In this document: one piece after another, positions 26,235 to 35,146 of the stretch | How the letters are laid out: every line of letters begins with the position of its first letter | Numbering within the stretch: the first letter of the stretch is position 1 | Assembly: GCA_004297775.1 (NCBI GenBank) | Contig: SCUE01000035.1 | Coordinates: 80,162-144,161, forward strand | Direction of reading: 5' to 3' | DNA: 64,000 nucleotides | From: Chloroflexota bacterium | GTDB lineage: Bacteria > Chloroflexota > UBA6077 > FW602-bin22 | The notes under the pieces: generated by a model | Told to the model about the DNA's origin: nothing | The model's input: the letters and a program-made list of their open reading frames with translations, nothing else | Database searches by the model: none | Made by a program: the position numbers and the translations under genes

Positions 26235-26918
26235 TTGGCGCGAAGCGACCTCAAGAAACGGACTCCCGGCGGGCGCGTCCGGGACGCACATCTCTACGTG
26301 AAGCTACCGTCCGGGTTCTGGACTAACGGATGGATCGCCGTCCTCTCCGGGCCGGCGGTAGCAATGCTCCTTGTTATCTTGAGGCGAGCCGGCAAGAATC
26401 CTGGCAAGACGGTTTGGATCTCGCCGACCGAAGCCGATCTGCATTTCGGGCTTTCGGAGGACACGCGGAGCGCTGGTTTCAGAGGGCTGGCCAGCTACGG
26501 GCTGCTCTCGATTCGTCGTCGTTCGGTCAACCGCGACGACTTCGATTGGCGGCGCATGCGGAACGTGTGTCAGTTGAACATCAGGGCCTTCGAGCACCAT
26601 CCGGGGGAGGTGCCTGAATGGGAGGCTCCCGACGATGAGGGCAAGGACGGACAGCCGAGAAGACGTCGGCGTTGGAGTTTTACGTCAACGATCGGTGTAT
26701 CGGGATCGATGAAGACAGGGTTGCACCCTCGATCATGTGTTGGGGTCCGTTTGGCCACGGCACAATCTTGCCATCGACCGTCGCGTCGAAACGCGGGCCA
26801 CGGAGGCGGTCGCTCGCGAGGTATTCGTAGATGTCGTTGTCCCTGCTCAGCGGGAGGAAGACATCGTGGCGTCCCATTTGCACGACCACGCTGCGTAGCT
26901 CAGCAGGCTCCTGGATGA
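26235..26918 (+). CDS. Conserved hypothetical protein with winged-helix-like core, 3' end probably lost
   Basis: The first 135 or so residues look genuine: RVRDAHLYVKLPSGFWTNGW, LSGPAVAMLLVILRRAG, VWISPTEADLHFGLSEDTRS, FRGLASYGLLSIRRRSVN and DDFDWRRMRNVCQLNIRAFE. This resembles a winged-helix protein found in actinobacterial and chloroflexal accessory DNA. The rest of the frame (after about 26680) is Arg/Cys/Gly-rich and antisense to the HNH gene, so the natural stop seems to have been lost where that gene was joined. The TTG start at 26235 is uncertain. Function unknown. Confidence 0.5.
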   Translation: MARSDLKKRTPGGRVRDAHLYVKLPSGFWTNGWIAVLSGPAVAMLLVILRRAGKNPGKTVWISPTEADLHFGLSEDTRSAGFRGLASYGLLSIRRRSVNRDDFDWRRMRNVCQLNIRAFEHHPGEVPEWEAPDDEGKDGQPRRRRRWSFTSTIGVSGSMKTGLHPRSCVGVRLATAQSCHRPSRRNAGHGGGRSRGIRRCRCPCSAGGRHRGVPFARPRCVAQQAPG

Positions 26919-27678
26919 GCACAATTTGACGGAAGGATCGATCGCGAGCCCCGTTGGTCGTGCTGAACGGCTTGATGATGGCGTCCTTCGGATGAGTGAT
27001 CTGATCGCGGACGGGTCGGAGATCGCGGCGAAGGATGTACGGGTAACCAAACGCGGCGAAGGCCACGAGGTATGCGGACCGGAGCCAGCCGACGGACGTA
27101 ACTTCCGGGTCGTTGGCTTTGGTGAACGCGAGTCGGAAGTGGAACCCATCCCAACCGCCCTGGTCGGCCATGTGCGCGAGCTGCTCCTCCCAGGCACGTT
27201 GCGCTTCAGGCCGTGAGTGCTTCGGCAGACCGACCATCTTGATTGCCCCGTCGACCCGTCCGACGTCGACCATCGCGCCACTCAGCTCGGGACGATCGGG
27301 CACCTCGATCCGTGCACGGAGCGGCCGACTCGTGTTTCCGGCGACGAAATCTAGGAACGCCTCATTCCCATGCATCTCGTCGTCGAGAGTGTGGCCGGCG
27401 CCGCTGTTGCAGTCTTTGCACGTGAGCGCCACCACCCGGCCGCCCAGGCTTCTCGGCGGCGCGTGCTCCAACGCAAGAACATCGGCCGAAAGCGCTTGCC
27501 GCGGCCATCCTTTGACGCAGAGCGGGCATACATAGAGGCCGCGAAGATCGTCGCGGAGGTACTGCGCAATTGCGCGCGCGCCCCGTTCGAATAGCGCGGC
27601 TCGGCGATGCGCTCCGCGTCCAGCCATCGGCGAGACTCCAAGGCGTCGCCACAGATCCTGGCCAAATGGTTTCGGCAT
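26680..27678 (-). CDS. HNH endonuclease-like protein
   Basis: About 332 residues from ATG 27678 (the frame extends to 27888 but the extra part is unlike protein). An HNH/zinc module is visible around residues 45-95: LYVCPLCVKGW, LALEHAPPRSLGGRVVALTC, KDCNSGAGHTLDDEMHG. The two Cys pairs and the His-Asn residues fit an HNH nuclease. The rest, about 230 residues, has no domain I can name. It is divergent from the type III methyltransferase gene across 166 bases, in which both promoters must lie. Part of its 3' end is duplicated at 25893-25975. Confidence 0.7.
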   Translation of the reverse strand: MPKPFGQDLWRRLGVSPMAGRGAHRRAALFERGARAIAQYLRDDLRGLYVCPLCVKGWPRQALSADVLALEHAPPRSLGGRVVALTCKDCNSGAGHTLDDEMHGNEAFLDFVAGNTSRPLRARIEVPDRPELSGAMVDVGRVDGAIKMVGLPKHSRPEAQRAWEEQLAHMADQGGWDGFHFRLAFTKANDPEVTSVGWLRSAYLVAFAAFGYPYILRRDLRPVRDQITHPKDAIIKPFSTTNGARDRSFRQIVLIQEPAELRSVVVQMGRHDVFLPLSRDNDIYEYLASDRLRGPRFDATVDGKIVPWPNGPQHMIEGATLSSSIPIHRSLT

Positions 27679-27844
27679 CCACCGATAATACGCCCCACCG
27701 AATGAATACTGCGCTGGTGTTGTGGAGTTGGGCCGATGATCGATAGTACGCCGATCGCCACAGTCAATAATGTGGCCGGTCGCACGAACCAGGCGCGCGG
27801 GCGGGCTCAGCACGCGCGGTTCTCCCCAAGGCGCGGAGGGATGG

Positions 27845-29542
27845 ATGCCGGACTTCGAAGGCCGTCTAGAACTGACCTGGACGAACAAGCATCTTCGCCT
27901 GCTCGCCCAGGATGACGGTCGCTATGAGTGGGTTACGCCGCCGGACTACCGAGTCGCGGAGGTTCGTCTGCTGCGCGATGTCGGCAAGGTCGGCGCGGTC
28001 GCGCCGGACGCGGATCGGGCCAGGGACAACCTGCTGATCCAGGGCGACGCCCTCAGCGCGTTGACGAGCCTGATCGAGTTGCCGGAGTTCGCCGAACAGC
28101 TCGTCGGTCGAGTGAAGCTGGCGTACCTCGACCCGCCGTTCAACACCCAACAGTCGTTCATGCACTACGACGATGCGCTGGAACACTCGGTCTGGCTGAC
28201 GATGATGCGAGACCGGCTCGCGCAGGTGAAGACGCTGGTGGCGCCCGACGGTTCGGTGTGGGTGCACTGCGATGACAGCGAGCAGGCGTATCTCAAGGTG
28301 ATGATGGACGAGATGTTTGGGCGGGAGAACTTCGTCGCTTCAGTCATCTGGGAGAAGACCGACAGCCCGCGGATGGACGCCGACTACTTCTCTGGCCGCC
28401 ACGACACCATCCTCGTCTACCGGAAGTCCGCGGCACTCAGGATTCGACGCCTGGGCGACAGCAACGACGTTCCGAGGCACTACAGCCGCACCGATGAGCA
28501 CGGGCGCCGCTACTACACCAAGCCCCTGCGCGCCATGGGAGGGCAAGGATCTACCCGAAAGGCCCGTCCCACCCTGTACTACCCCCTGGTTGCGCCGGAT
28601 GGCACGGAGGTCTACCCGAAGTTGCAGGACGGTCAGGACGGGGCCTGGCGGTGGAACCCGCAGAAGTGCGAGCGCGACAAGGATCTCATCGAATGGATTC
28701 GCGGGCGCGGTGGGTGGGTCCCTTACTTCCGCATCTATGCCAGCGCCCTGACGCTACGGCCGCCTGAAACGATCTGGTTCCACACGGAGGTTGGCTCCAC
28801 GCGAACCTCGGCCAGAGAAGTCAAGGCGCTGACCGGAGGTACGAGCTTCGCGACCCCGAAGCCCGAAGCCCTGATCGCTCGTATCGTCGCGCTTGCCAGC
28901 GACGAGGACGACGTCGTGCTCGACTGCTTCCTCGGATCGGGAACGACCGCGGCCGTGGCTCACAAGATGGGACGCCGGTGGATCGGCATCGAACGCAGCG
29001 CCGAGACGCTCGATACCTTCGCGGTGCCCCGGCTCACGAAGGTCGTCGAGGGGAAGGATCCCGGCGGAGTGTCCGGCGTCGCTCCGTGGCTCGGCGGTGG
29101 CGGATTCCGCGTGCTCGAGGTCGCGCCGTCGATGTTCGCGGCCGAGGGCGGCGAGGTCTTCCTGAGCGAGTGGGTGACGAACGGTAAGCTCGCCGAGGTG
29201 ACCGCCGCGCAGCTCCACTACGAGTACGAACATACGCCGCCATTCTGCGGGCGCCGGGGGCGCTCCCGGCTGGCGGCGATCGACGGTCTCGTGACCGAGG
29301 ATGTCGCTCGACTGCTCGTGAATGCGCTGGCCGAGGACGATCGATTGGTGCTCTGTGGCACGTCCGTCGATCCGGCGGCGCGCGACCTGCTTCGTGCGCA
29401 ACGGCCAGGATCGACGGTGCGGAAAGTTCCGCAGGCGATCGTGCGGAGCTACCGGGAGAGCGCGAGGCGGCGTCCCGGCACGGCTCCAGACCCGAACGCC
29501 AACGGGCGGAGCGAGCCGGTCGCCGCGGCGGCGCCGTCGTGA
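27845..29542 (+). CDS. Type III restriction-modification methyltransferase (Mod), N6-adenine type
   Basis: 565 residues from ATG 27845 with GGAGGG upstream. Motif IV VKLAYLDPPFNTQQSF (near 90) comes before motif I DVVLDCFLGSGTTAAVAHKM (near 360), which is the beta-class order used by type III Mod proteins. The middle (about 170-340) is the target recognition region. A C-terminal section of about 150 residues probably contacts Res. It modifies adenine in the recognition site and supplies sequence specificity to the complex. It overlaps res by one base (TGATG). Confidence 0.9.
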   Translation: MPDFEGRLELTWTNKHLRLLAQDDGRYEWVTPPDYRVAEVRLLRDVGKVGAVAPDADRARDNLLIQGDALSALTSLIELPEFAEQLVGRVKLAYLDPPFNTQQSFMHYDDALEHSVWLTMMRDRLAQVKTLVAPDGSVWVHCDDSEQAYLKVMMDEMFGRENFVASVIWEKTDSPRMDADYFSGRHDTILVYRKSAALRIRRLGDSNDVPRHYSRTDEHGRRYYTKPLRAMGGQGSTRKARPTLYYPLVAPDGTEVYPKLQDGQDGAWRWNPQKCERDKDLIEWIRGRGGWVPYFRIYASALTLRPPETIWFHTEVGSTRTSAREVKALTGGTSFATPKPEALIARIVALASDEDDVVLDCFLGSGTTAAVAHKMGRRWIGIERSAETLDTFAVPRLTKVVEGKDPGGVSGVAPWLGGGGFRVLEVAPSMFAAEGGEVFLSEWVTNGKLAEVTAAQLHYEYEHTPPFCGRRGRSRLAAIDGLVTEDVARLLVNALAEDDRLVLCGTSVDPAARDLLRAQRPGSTVRKVPQAIVRSYRESARRRPGTAPDPNANGRSEPVAAAAPS

Positions 29543-32016
29543 TGCTCGTCGGGACGACGGCCGACCCGATCGACCAGGACCGCATCGAGGCGATTGCGGC
29601 GCGGCTCGACCTGCGCGAGCCGAACAAGGACGCGCTGGCGAGCATCGTCTATGAGATCGCGCAGCACTACGACATCGATCGCGAGCCGCCACCCTTCGAG
29701 GCGGTGGTCGACAGCGCGACCGGCGTGGGCAAGACCTACATCCTGGCGGCCGCGATCGAGTACCTCGCCGGGGACGGCGTTCGGAACTTCGCGGTCATCG
29801 CTCCGGGCCGTACGATCCTGGACAAGACGGTCGCCAATTTCACGCCAGGGCACCCGAAGAGCCTGCTCGGCGGGATGGAAGCGCGGCCGCTCGTCATCAC
29901 GAGCGAGAACTTCGCGACTGCGGTTATGCGCGCGGCGATGGACGATCCCGAGCAGGTGAAGCTATTCATCTTCACCGTTCAGGCGCTGACCAAGCCGCAA
30001 ACGACGCTCGGACGGCGGACGCACAAGTTCCAGGAGGGGCTCGGCGAGGCGTTCTACGCCCATCTACAGGGGCTCGACGACCTGACCGTGTTCGCCGACG
30101 AGCATCACACCTACTATGGGCCAGCGTTCTCCGGCGCGGTGCGCGACCTGCGCCCGCGCGTCCTGATCGGGCTGACGGCGACGCCCCACAGCCGGACGCC
30201 ACCCGACCAGATCATCTACCGCTACCCGCTGGCCGCGGCCATCGCCGACCGGCTGGTCAAGACGCCGGTCCTGGTGGGGCGAAAGGACGATCGAGCGGAC
30301 CCAGGGACCAAGCTACTCGACGGCGTGAGGCTGTTGGAGGTCAAGGAGCAGCTCATCGCGCGGTGGTGCGCCGAGACCGGCGAGAAGCCGATCGCGCCGG
30401 TGATGCTCGTGATCGCGCCGAAGATCGAGGAGGCCAACGAGATCGAGGCGATCGTCGGCGACGCATCGTTCGCCGGCGGGCGTTACGCGGGCAAGGTGCT
30501 GACCGTGCATTCGCAGGCGCCGGACGAAGCGCTGGCGGCGCTGGAGAAGCTGGAGGAACCGGGCAACCTCTATCGCATCGTCGTCTCGGTCGGGATGCTG
30601 AAGGAAGGTTGGGACGTCAAGAACGTCTACGTGATCGCGTCGCTGCGGGCGTCGGTCTCGGAGATCCTGACCGAGCAGACGCTGGGTCGCGGCCTTCGGC
30701 TGCCGTTCGGGCGCTACACCGGCGTCGAGATGCTCGACACGCTCGAGGTGCTCGGCCACGAGAAGTATGAGGAGCTACTGCGCAGGGCGAACGTCCTCAA
30801 CCAGCAGTTCATCGATCGCCGAACCCGCGCAGTGCTTCGCCGCGACGCGGCCGGAAGGCTCGTGTCGGTACCGGAGACGTCCGATGTCGGCGTGCCGATC
30901 GCGGTCGCTCCGGAAGGCGCGGCCGCGGTTTCGGACGCGGCCGGCGCACCAGTCGCGGCGGCCAGGGTTGCCAGCGTCGAGGAGCACACCGCGCGGGCGC
31001 AAGATCAGTTGGCGAGGCTCCAAGTCGAGCTTCCCCGGCGGCCCGATCTTCCCCCGTTACGCATCCCGCTGCTGAGGATGACGATGGTGACGAGCGAGTT
31101 CTCGTTGGCCGACATCACCGATCTCGATCCGTTCCGCAAGCTCGGCGAGAGCATCGCGGCCGATCCCACGGGCGCCTTGCGCCGCGTCGCCGTGAGCGCT
31201 CGAATCGTCGAAGGAGCGGATGGCCTGCGGCGCACCGAGCTCGTGACGACGCGAGCGGTCGACGCGGTGTCGTCGCCGGCGGCGCTGCTGCCGCTGGAGA
31301 ACGCGCAGGCAACGATCGTCAGCCACCTGCTGAACGCGTCGGTGGTGACCGGTCGGATGAACCAGCGGCGGCCGGCCGGTCTGATCGTGGACGCGTTCGT
31401 CCGTGGACTGGGAGGTCAGGCCGAGAAGGTCCTGAGTGGGTACCTCGATCGGGCGGGGGCAGCGCTCGTGCAACTCGTTACCGAGGAGCAGCGCAGGTTC
31501 GCCGTCAAGCCCTCGTATGGAGAGGTCGTGGAGTTGGCGGAACTCCGACCGGTCCGGCTTGGCCGCCCGGAGACGAGTCAGGACCGATTCGGCGCGTTCC
31601 GGAAGGGTGTCGGGTACGAGGGCTTCCGAAAGTCGCTGTACGCGCAGGACTGGTTCGACTCCGCCCCGGAGCGGGCGCTGGCCAATTTGCTTGACGACGA
31701 TGAGGCGATCGATCGGTGGGCACGGCTCCAGATCGACGACCTGCCGATCCTGTGGACCGGCGCTCGCGAGTACAACCCGGACTTCGTGGCGGTCGACAAG
31801 GGTGGCGCCCACTGGGTCATCGAGGTCAAGATGGACCGGGAGCGGGCGAGCGCCGACGTGCGGGGCAAGCGCGACGCGGCGCGCCGGTGGGCGAACTACG
31901 TGAGCGCCGACGAGAAGGTCGAGGGAGCGAATTGGTGCTACCTGCTCATTTTCGAGGAGGACCTGGAAACGGTGAAGGGGTCGTGGGAGGCGTTGCGGAA
32001 ACTGGGCGGATGTTAG
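29542..32016 (+). CDS. Type III restriction enzyme, Res helicase-nuclease subunit
   Basis: 824 residues. DEAD-type helicase motor: Walker A VDSATGVGKTYILAAAIEYL (near 52), DEHH in LTVFADEHHTYYG (motif II), IGLTATPHSRTP (motif III) and TEQTLGRGLRLPFGRY (motif VI). Near the C terminus EYNPDFVAVDKGGAHWVIEV followed by K is a PD-(D/E)xK nuclease site. Together with Mod it cuts unmodified DNA after ATP-driven movement. The ATG at 29542 overlaps the mod stop; a GTG one codon earlier is possible. All key motifs look intact. Confidence 0.9.
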   Translation: MLVGTTADPIDQDRIEAIAARLDLREPNKDALASIVYEIAQHYDIDREPPPFEAVVDSATGVGKTYILAAAIEYLAGDGVRNFAVIAPGRTILDKTVANFTPGHPKSLLGGMEARPLVITSENFATAVMRAAMDDPEQVKLFIFTVQALTKPQTTLGRRTHKFQEGLGEAFYAHLQGLDDLTVFADEHHTYYGPAFSGAVRDLRPRVLIGLTATPHSRTPPDQIIYRYPLAAAIADRLVKTPVLVGRKDDRADPGTKLLDGVRLLEVKEQLIARWCAETGEKPIAPVMLVIAPKIEEANEIEAIVGDASFAGGRYAGKVLTVHSQAPDEALAALEKLEEPGNLYRIVVSVGMLKEGWDVKNVYVIASLRASVSEILTEQTLGRGLRLPFGRYTGVEMLDTLEVLGHEKYEELLRRANVLNQQFIDRRTRAVLRRDAAGRLVSVPETSDVGVPIAVAPEGAAAVSDAAGAPVAAARVASVEEHTARAQDQLARLQVELPRRPDLPPLRIPLLRMTMVTSEFSLADITDLDPFRKLGESIAADPTGALRRVAVSARIVEGADGLRRTELVTTRAVDAVSSPAALLPLENAQATIVSHLLNASVVTGRMNQRRPAGLIVDAFVRGLGGQAEKVLSGYLDRAGAALVQLVTEEQRRFAVKPSYGEVVELAELRPVRLGRPETSQDRFGAFRKGVGYEGFRKSLYAQDWFDSAPERALANLLDDDEAIDRWARLQIDDLPILWTGAREYNPDFVAVDKGGAHWVIEVKMDRERASADVRGKRDAARRWANYVSADEKVEGANWCYLLIFEEDLETVKGSWEALRKLGGC

Positions 32017-32202
32017 GAACTGAGCGGGCAGAGTCCCTCGCGAGTTCGCGGCTCCTCCTCCAAGGACGGCCCGCTGGTTCGGTGACACCAACGCGATCCG
32101 CCAGCCTCTCTCCAACAATCGGCGACCCGAATCTCGGGTACGCCTACTGCGCAGGTTCATCACGGCGCCGCCTGGCTTAAGCTCGAAAACTCGTAGGAGT
32201 AG

Positions 32203-32511
32203 CAGGGATACGCGCCTGCCCCCGCCGACGCGCCCGCCAGCACCCGCCCGCGGACGGCGCTTATCAGCCACGCGGAGGATGATCAGGATATTGCCAACAA
32301 ATTGACCGATCTCTTGCTCGCGGCGCTTCATCTGGACGTCTCAGAGGTTCGCTGCACACCGGTACCTGGACACCAGCTCCCCTTTGGGACCAACATCGCC
32401 GTCCAACTGAGGAACGACATCGGCGTCAGCGCCGTCGTGCTCGCGACAATATACGGACACCGGCGACCGCGCGGCGTCGTCGAGTACCACTACGAAACTG
32501 TTGTGATATGA
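32203..32511 (+). pseudogene. Truncated copy of the TIR domain
   Basis: An open frame with no start codon reads RTALISHAEDDQDIANKLTD, LLLAALHLDVSEVRCTPVPG, and HQLPFGTNIAVQLRNDIGVS, nearly the same as residues about 120-190 of the TIR protein encoded at 35147-36505. After AVVLA it breaks off into unrelated sequence before the catalytic Glu region. The bases before it, 32017-32202, contain no gene I recognise. Confidence 0.75.
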
Positions 32512-32951
32512 TTCTGCCGTTCGAGCCTTCGACCGGACTGCTGCCGTCCGGGATCCACGAGGCGACCTGGGAGGAGTTCGTGGCGCGCTTCGGGTGGACG
32601 CCCCACCGGCTGGCGTTGCTCGCCGGGCTCAAAGCGGCGCTCGACGCGCTGCGATCGGCGGGTTGTCGACGGGCCTACATCGACGGCAGTTTCGTGACCG
32701 CCAGAGAAGTGCCGGGGGACTTCGACGGCTGCTGGGAGGTGGAGTACGTGAATCTGGCCCGGCTCGATTCCGTGCTCAAGACGTTCGCCAACTTGCGGGA
32801 GGCGCAGAAGCGCGCGTACGGCGGCGAGCTGTTCCCGGCCGATGCGCCGGCCGCCCCGGACGGCACCAACTTCCTCCATTTCTTCCAGCGCGACAGGACC
32901 ACCGGCGCCGCGAAGGGGATCGTTGCCATCGATCTGGGAGGCTTAGCGTGA
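32508..32951 (+). CDS. DUF6932-type nucleotidyltransferase-like protein
   Basis: 147 residues. PFEPSTGLLPSGIHEATWEE is the family start, and AYIDGSFVTAREVPGDFDGC matches the GS...D-x-D pattern of minimal nucleotidyltransferases. Relatives are commonly paired with a small XRE regulator and are thought to form toxin-antitoxin-like or defence pairs. Its TGA overlaps the GTG of the next gene (GTGA). The ATG follows the short-stop of the broken TIR frame by only a few bases. Confidence 0.72.
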   Translation: MILPFEPSTGLLPSGIHEATWEEFVARFGWTPHRLALLAGLKAALDALRSAGCRRAYIDGSFVTAREVPGDFDGCWEVEYVNLARLDSVLKTFANLREAQKRAYGGELFPADAPAAPDGTNFLHFFQRDRTTGAAKGIVAIDLGGLA

Positions 32952-35068
32952 CGGATGCAACCACCGCAAGTCCGGCGAGCGCCAATGGCGGCTTGATCGC
33001 CAACGACCTCCAGTACCGCGTCACCCGGACCGCGGCGCGCGAGTTCGAGGAGGCGCTCGTCCGGCTGGACCAGTCCGAGGCCCATCGGTCGCCGGAGATG
33101 CGCGCGCTGATGCGGGCCGGGATGGAGAGTCAGTTGGAGGACCTGCGCCACCAGTTGGCCGAGTACGAGGAGCTCCGCGCCGGGCGCATCCAGGTATTGG
33201 AGCTCGACTCACTCGAGCAGCTACCAGACGCGTTGATCCGGGCGCGCATCGCGGCCGCGCTGACCCAGAAAGAGCTGGCCGCGCGGCTCGGGATGCGCGA
33301 ACAGCAGGTCCAGCGCTACGAGGCAACGCGCTACGCGGCGGCCAACCTCTCACGCTTGCAGGCCGTCGCCGACGCGCTCGGCGTGCAGATCCACGAGCGC
33401 GTCGTGCTGCCGACCACAACTGCAGCCGCGGTCCCAATAATGTCGCCACGCTACGATTCGGAACTCTACCGTCTTGGGGCAACAGACGCGTGGAGCGATC
33501 TTGAGAGAGGCACTGTCCTCAATAAGCACTTCATCCCCATCAGCCAATTTGGTGATATTCTCGACCCAGAGAACTGGTTTCTCTGCGGTCGCCGAGGGTC
33601 TGGCAAGTCGGCCATCGCTGTCAAGCTCGAACAAGCGCCTCATTGGAGGTTCCGCGAGTCGGTCCAGGGCGAGCGGGGCCAGTACGGGGAATACCTCCAT
33701 ATAGTCGCCGAACTCATCGAACTCCAGTTCACTCACACTGAGATTGACATCAAGCACGCCATTCGGCGGCTCTGGGAATGGGCTCTTCCGGTCAAGGCTA
33801 TGCAAACAGTTCTCTCGCAGCCCGATTTCCAAGCGGGCCCCGACACTCCCGACGTTGCCACTATTCGTTCTTATCTGAACTGCCTTCCACCACCGCTTGG
33901 TCCGTGGTCCACCATGGGCCAGCTGCTTGCTTACACGTTCCGGGACGCCAAGAATCAACTCTCATCAATTAACCTAAACATCCAGATGCTGAACCTCGTG
34001 GCCTCGCGCGAATTCATATCCGCATTCGCCGCGCTCGAACAGATCACCTCCAATAACCGCCTACTCCTAGTGCTTGACACTCTGGAGTCGTACAAGATGT
34101 TTTCCCAGAGCATGATAGTTGGCCTCCAGGGCATCATTCACGCAATAAGTGGCCTCATTACCGATCCTCGTATGCGTCATGTCTCAATCAAATTCTTCCT
34201 ACCCGCCGAGGTATACGAGCGCGCTTTCGCTGGGCTGCCAGCCAAGATCGGCAGCCGTACTGTTTTTATGAGATGGCGCACGCCTGATCTCGTCTCGTTC
34301 ATATCAGGGAGATTTCTCGATGTTCTTGAGAAGACTCAAGCAATGCCGAAAGCTCAATTTGAACATTTGAGTGATGGAGTAGCGGTAGCATATAAGGACC
34401 ATGACGGACGATTGTTACGCGACTCCTTCTGGTACGGCACTGGCTTCCTTCCCAGGAGCATTCGCAATCGCATGGGTCGCGAGGAAGACTGTTTAGCCTA
34501 CATATTCCGACACACGTTCCGCCGACCACGCGATCTTATCGTGCAAATGCAGGCCATCGTTCGTCTCGCGGTGGAGAAGGGCGAATTCCCGCGTATTTCT
34601 CATAGTTCAATCATCGAGGGCGTGCATGATACGTCTGTACTTATGGTTGTCCTTGGGGATGCTCTCAGTCCTTTCGAGGGAATAATACCAGGCGACGTAG
34701 TGAGCAATGCCCGGTCGATGTTCTTCGAAAGGCGTCGCATCATGACAGGTAGACAACTTCGACAATTCGCCAAAGATCTTTACATCCTACATCCATTCCA
34801 GGAGTTTGATCCCACAGAATTTGCGACGGTGTTGCTGCGGGCCGGAGTTATAGGTATGAGCGTCCACAACGGTCGTTCTGCAACCTACCATAAGGCCCGA
34901 TTCGAATACTTGATGACTGACAATCTGTCGCTCAGAGACGATCAGGAGTACTGCGTTCACCCAGTCCTGGGCGATCTGTTTAACATGCCATCCACGGAGG
35001 ATGCGCTGGCAATTTACCCGCTGCCAGAAAACAGGGATGGCTGGTTGGAAGATGTGGCCAAGATCTAG
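32948..35068 (+). CDS. Chimera of XRE-type regulator and P-loop ATPase
   Basis: 706 residues from GTG 32948. Residues 1-160 are the XRE partner expected after a DUF6932 gene: helical FEEALVRLDQSEAHRSPEMR and the HTH IAAALTQKELAARLGMREQQ, VQRYEATRYAAANLSRLQAV. After LPTTTAAAVPIMSP a different protein begins: Walker A NWFLCGRRGSGKSAIAVKLE (near 220) and Walker B RLLLVLDTLE (near 378), with a long helical C terminus resembling Sll1717-like or STAND-type ATPases of defence loci. An internal ATG at 33440 (residue 165) may be the ATPase's original start. From there the DNA is visibly less GC-rich and rarer codons appear. I infer a recent fusion. Confidence 0.72.
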   Translation: MTDATTASPASANGGLIANDLQYRVTRTAAREFEEALVRLDQSEAHRSPEMRALMRAGMESQLEDLRHQLAEYEELRAGRIQVLELDSLEQLPDALIRARIAAALTQKELAARLGMREQQVQRYEATRYAAANLSRLQAVADALGVQIHERVVLPTTTAAAVPIMSPRYDSELYRLGATDAWSDLERGTVLNKHFIPISQFGDILDPENWFLCGRRGSGKSAIAVKLEQAPHWRFRESVQGERGQYGEYLHIVAELIELQFTHTEIDIKHAIRRLWEWALPVKAMQTVLSQPDFQAGPDTPDVATIRSYLNCLPPPLGPWSTMGQLLAYTFRDAKNQLSSINLNIQMLNLVASREFISAFAALEQITSNNRLLLVLDTLESYKMFSQSMIVGLQGIIHAISGLITDPRMRHVSIKFFLPAEVYERAFAGLPAKIGSRTVFMRWRTPDLVSFISGRFLDVLEKTQAMPKAQFEHLSDGVAVAYKDHDGRLLRDSFWYGTGFLPRSIRNRMGREEDCLAYIFRHTFRRPRDLIVQMQAIVRLAVEKGEFPRISHSSIIEGVHDTSVLMVVLGDALSPFEGIIPGDVVSNARSMFFERRRIMTGRQLRQFAKDLYILHPFQEFDPTEFATVLLRAGVIGMSVHNGRSATYHKARFEYLMTDNLSLRDDQEYCVHPVLGDLFNMPSTEDALAIYPLPENRDGWLEDVAKI

Positions 35069-35146
35069 AATCGGCGACCGATGTGAGCCCAAACTCAAGA
35101 CCGTAGGCCGACGACGCGCTAATTAGGCTATGGGTTGAGAGCGAGG

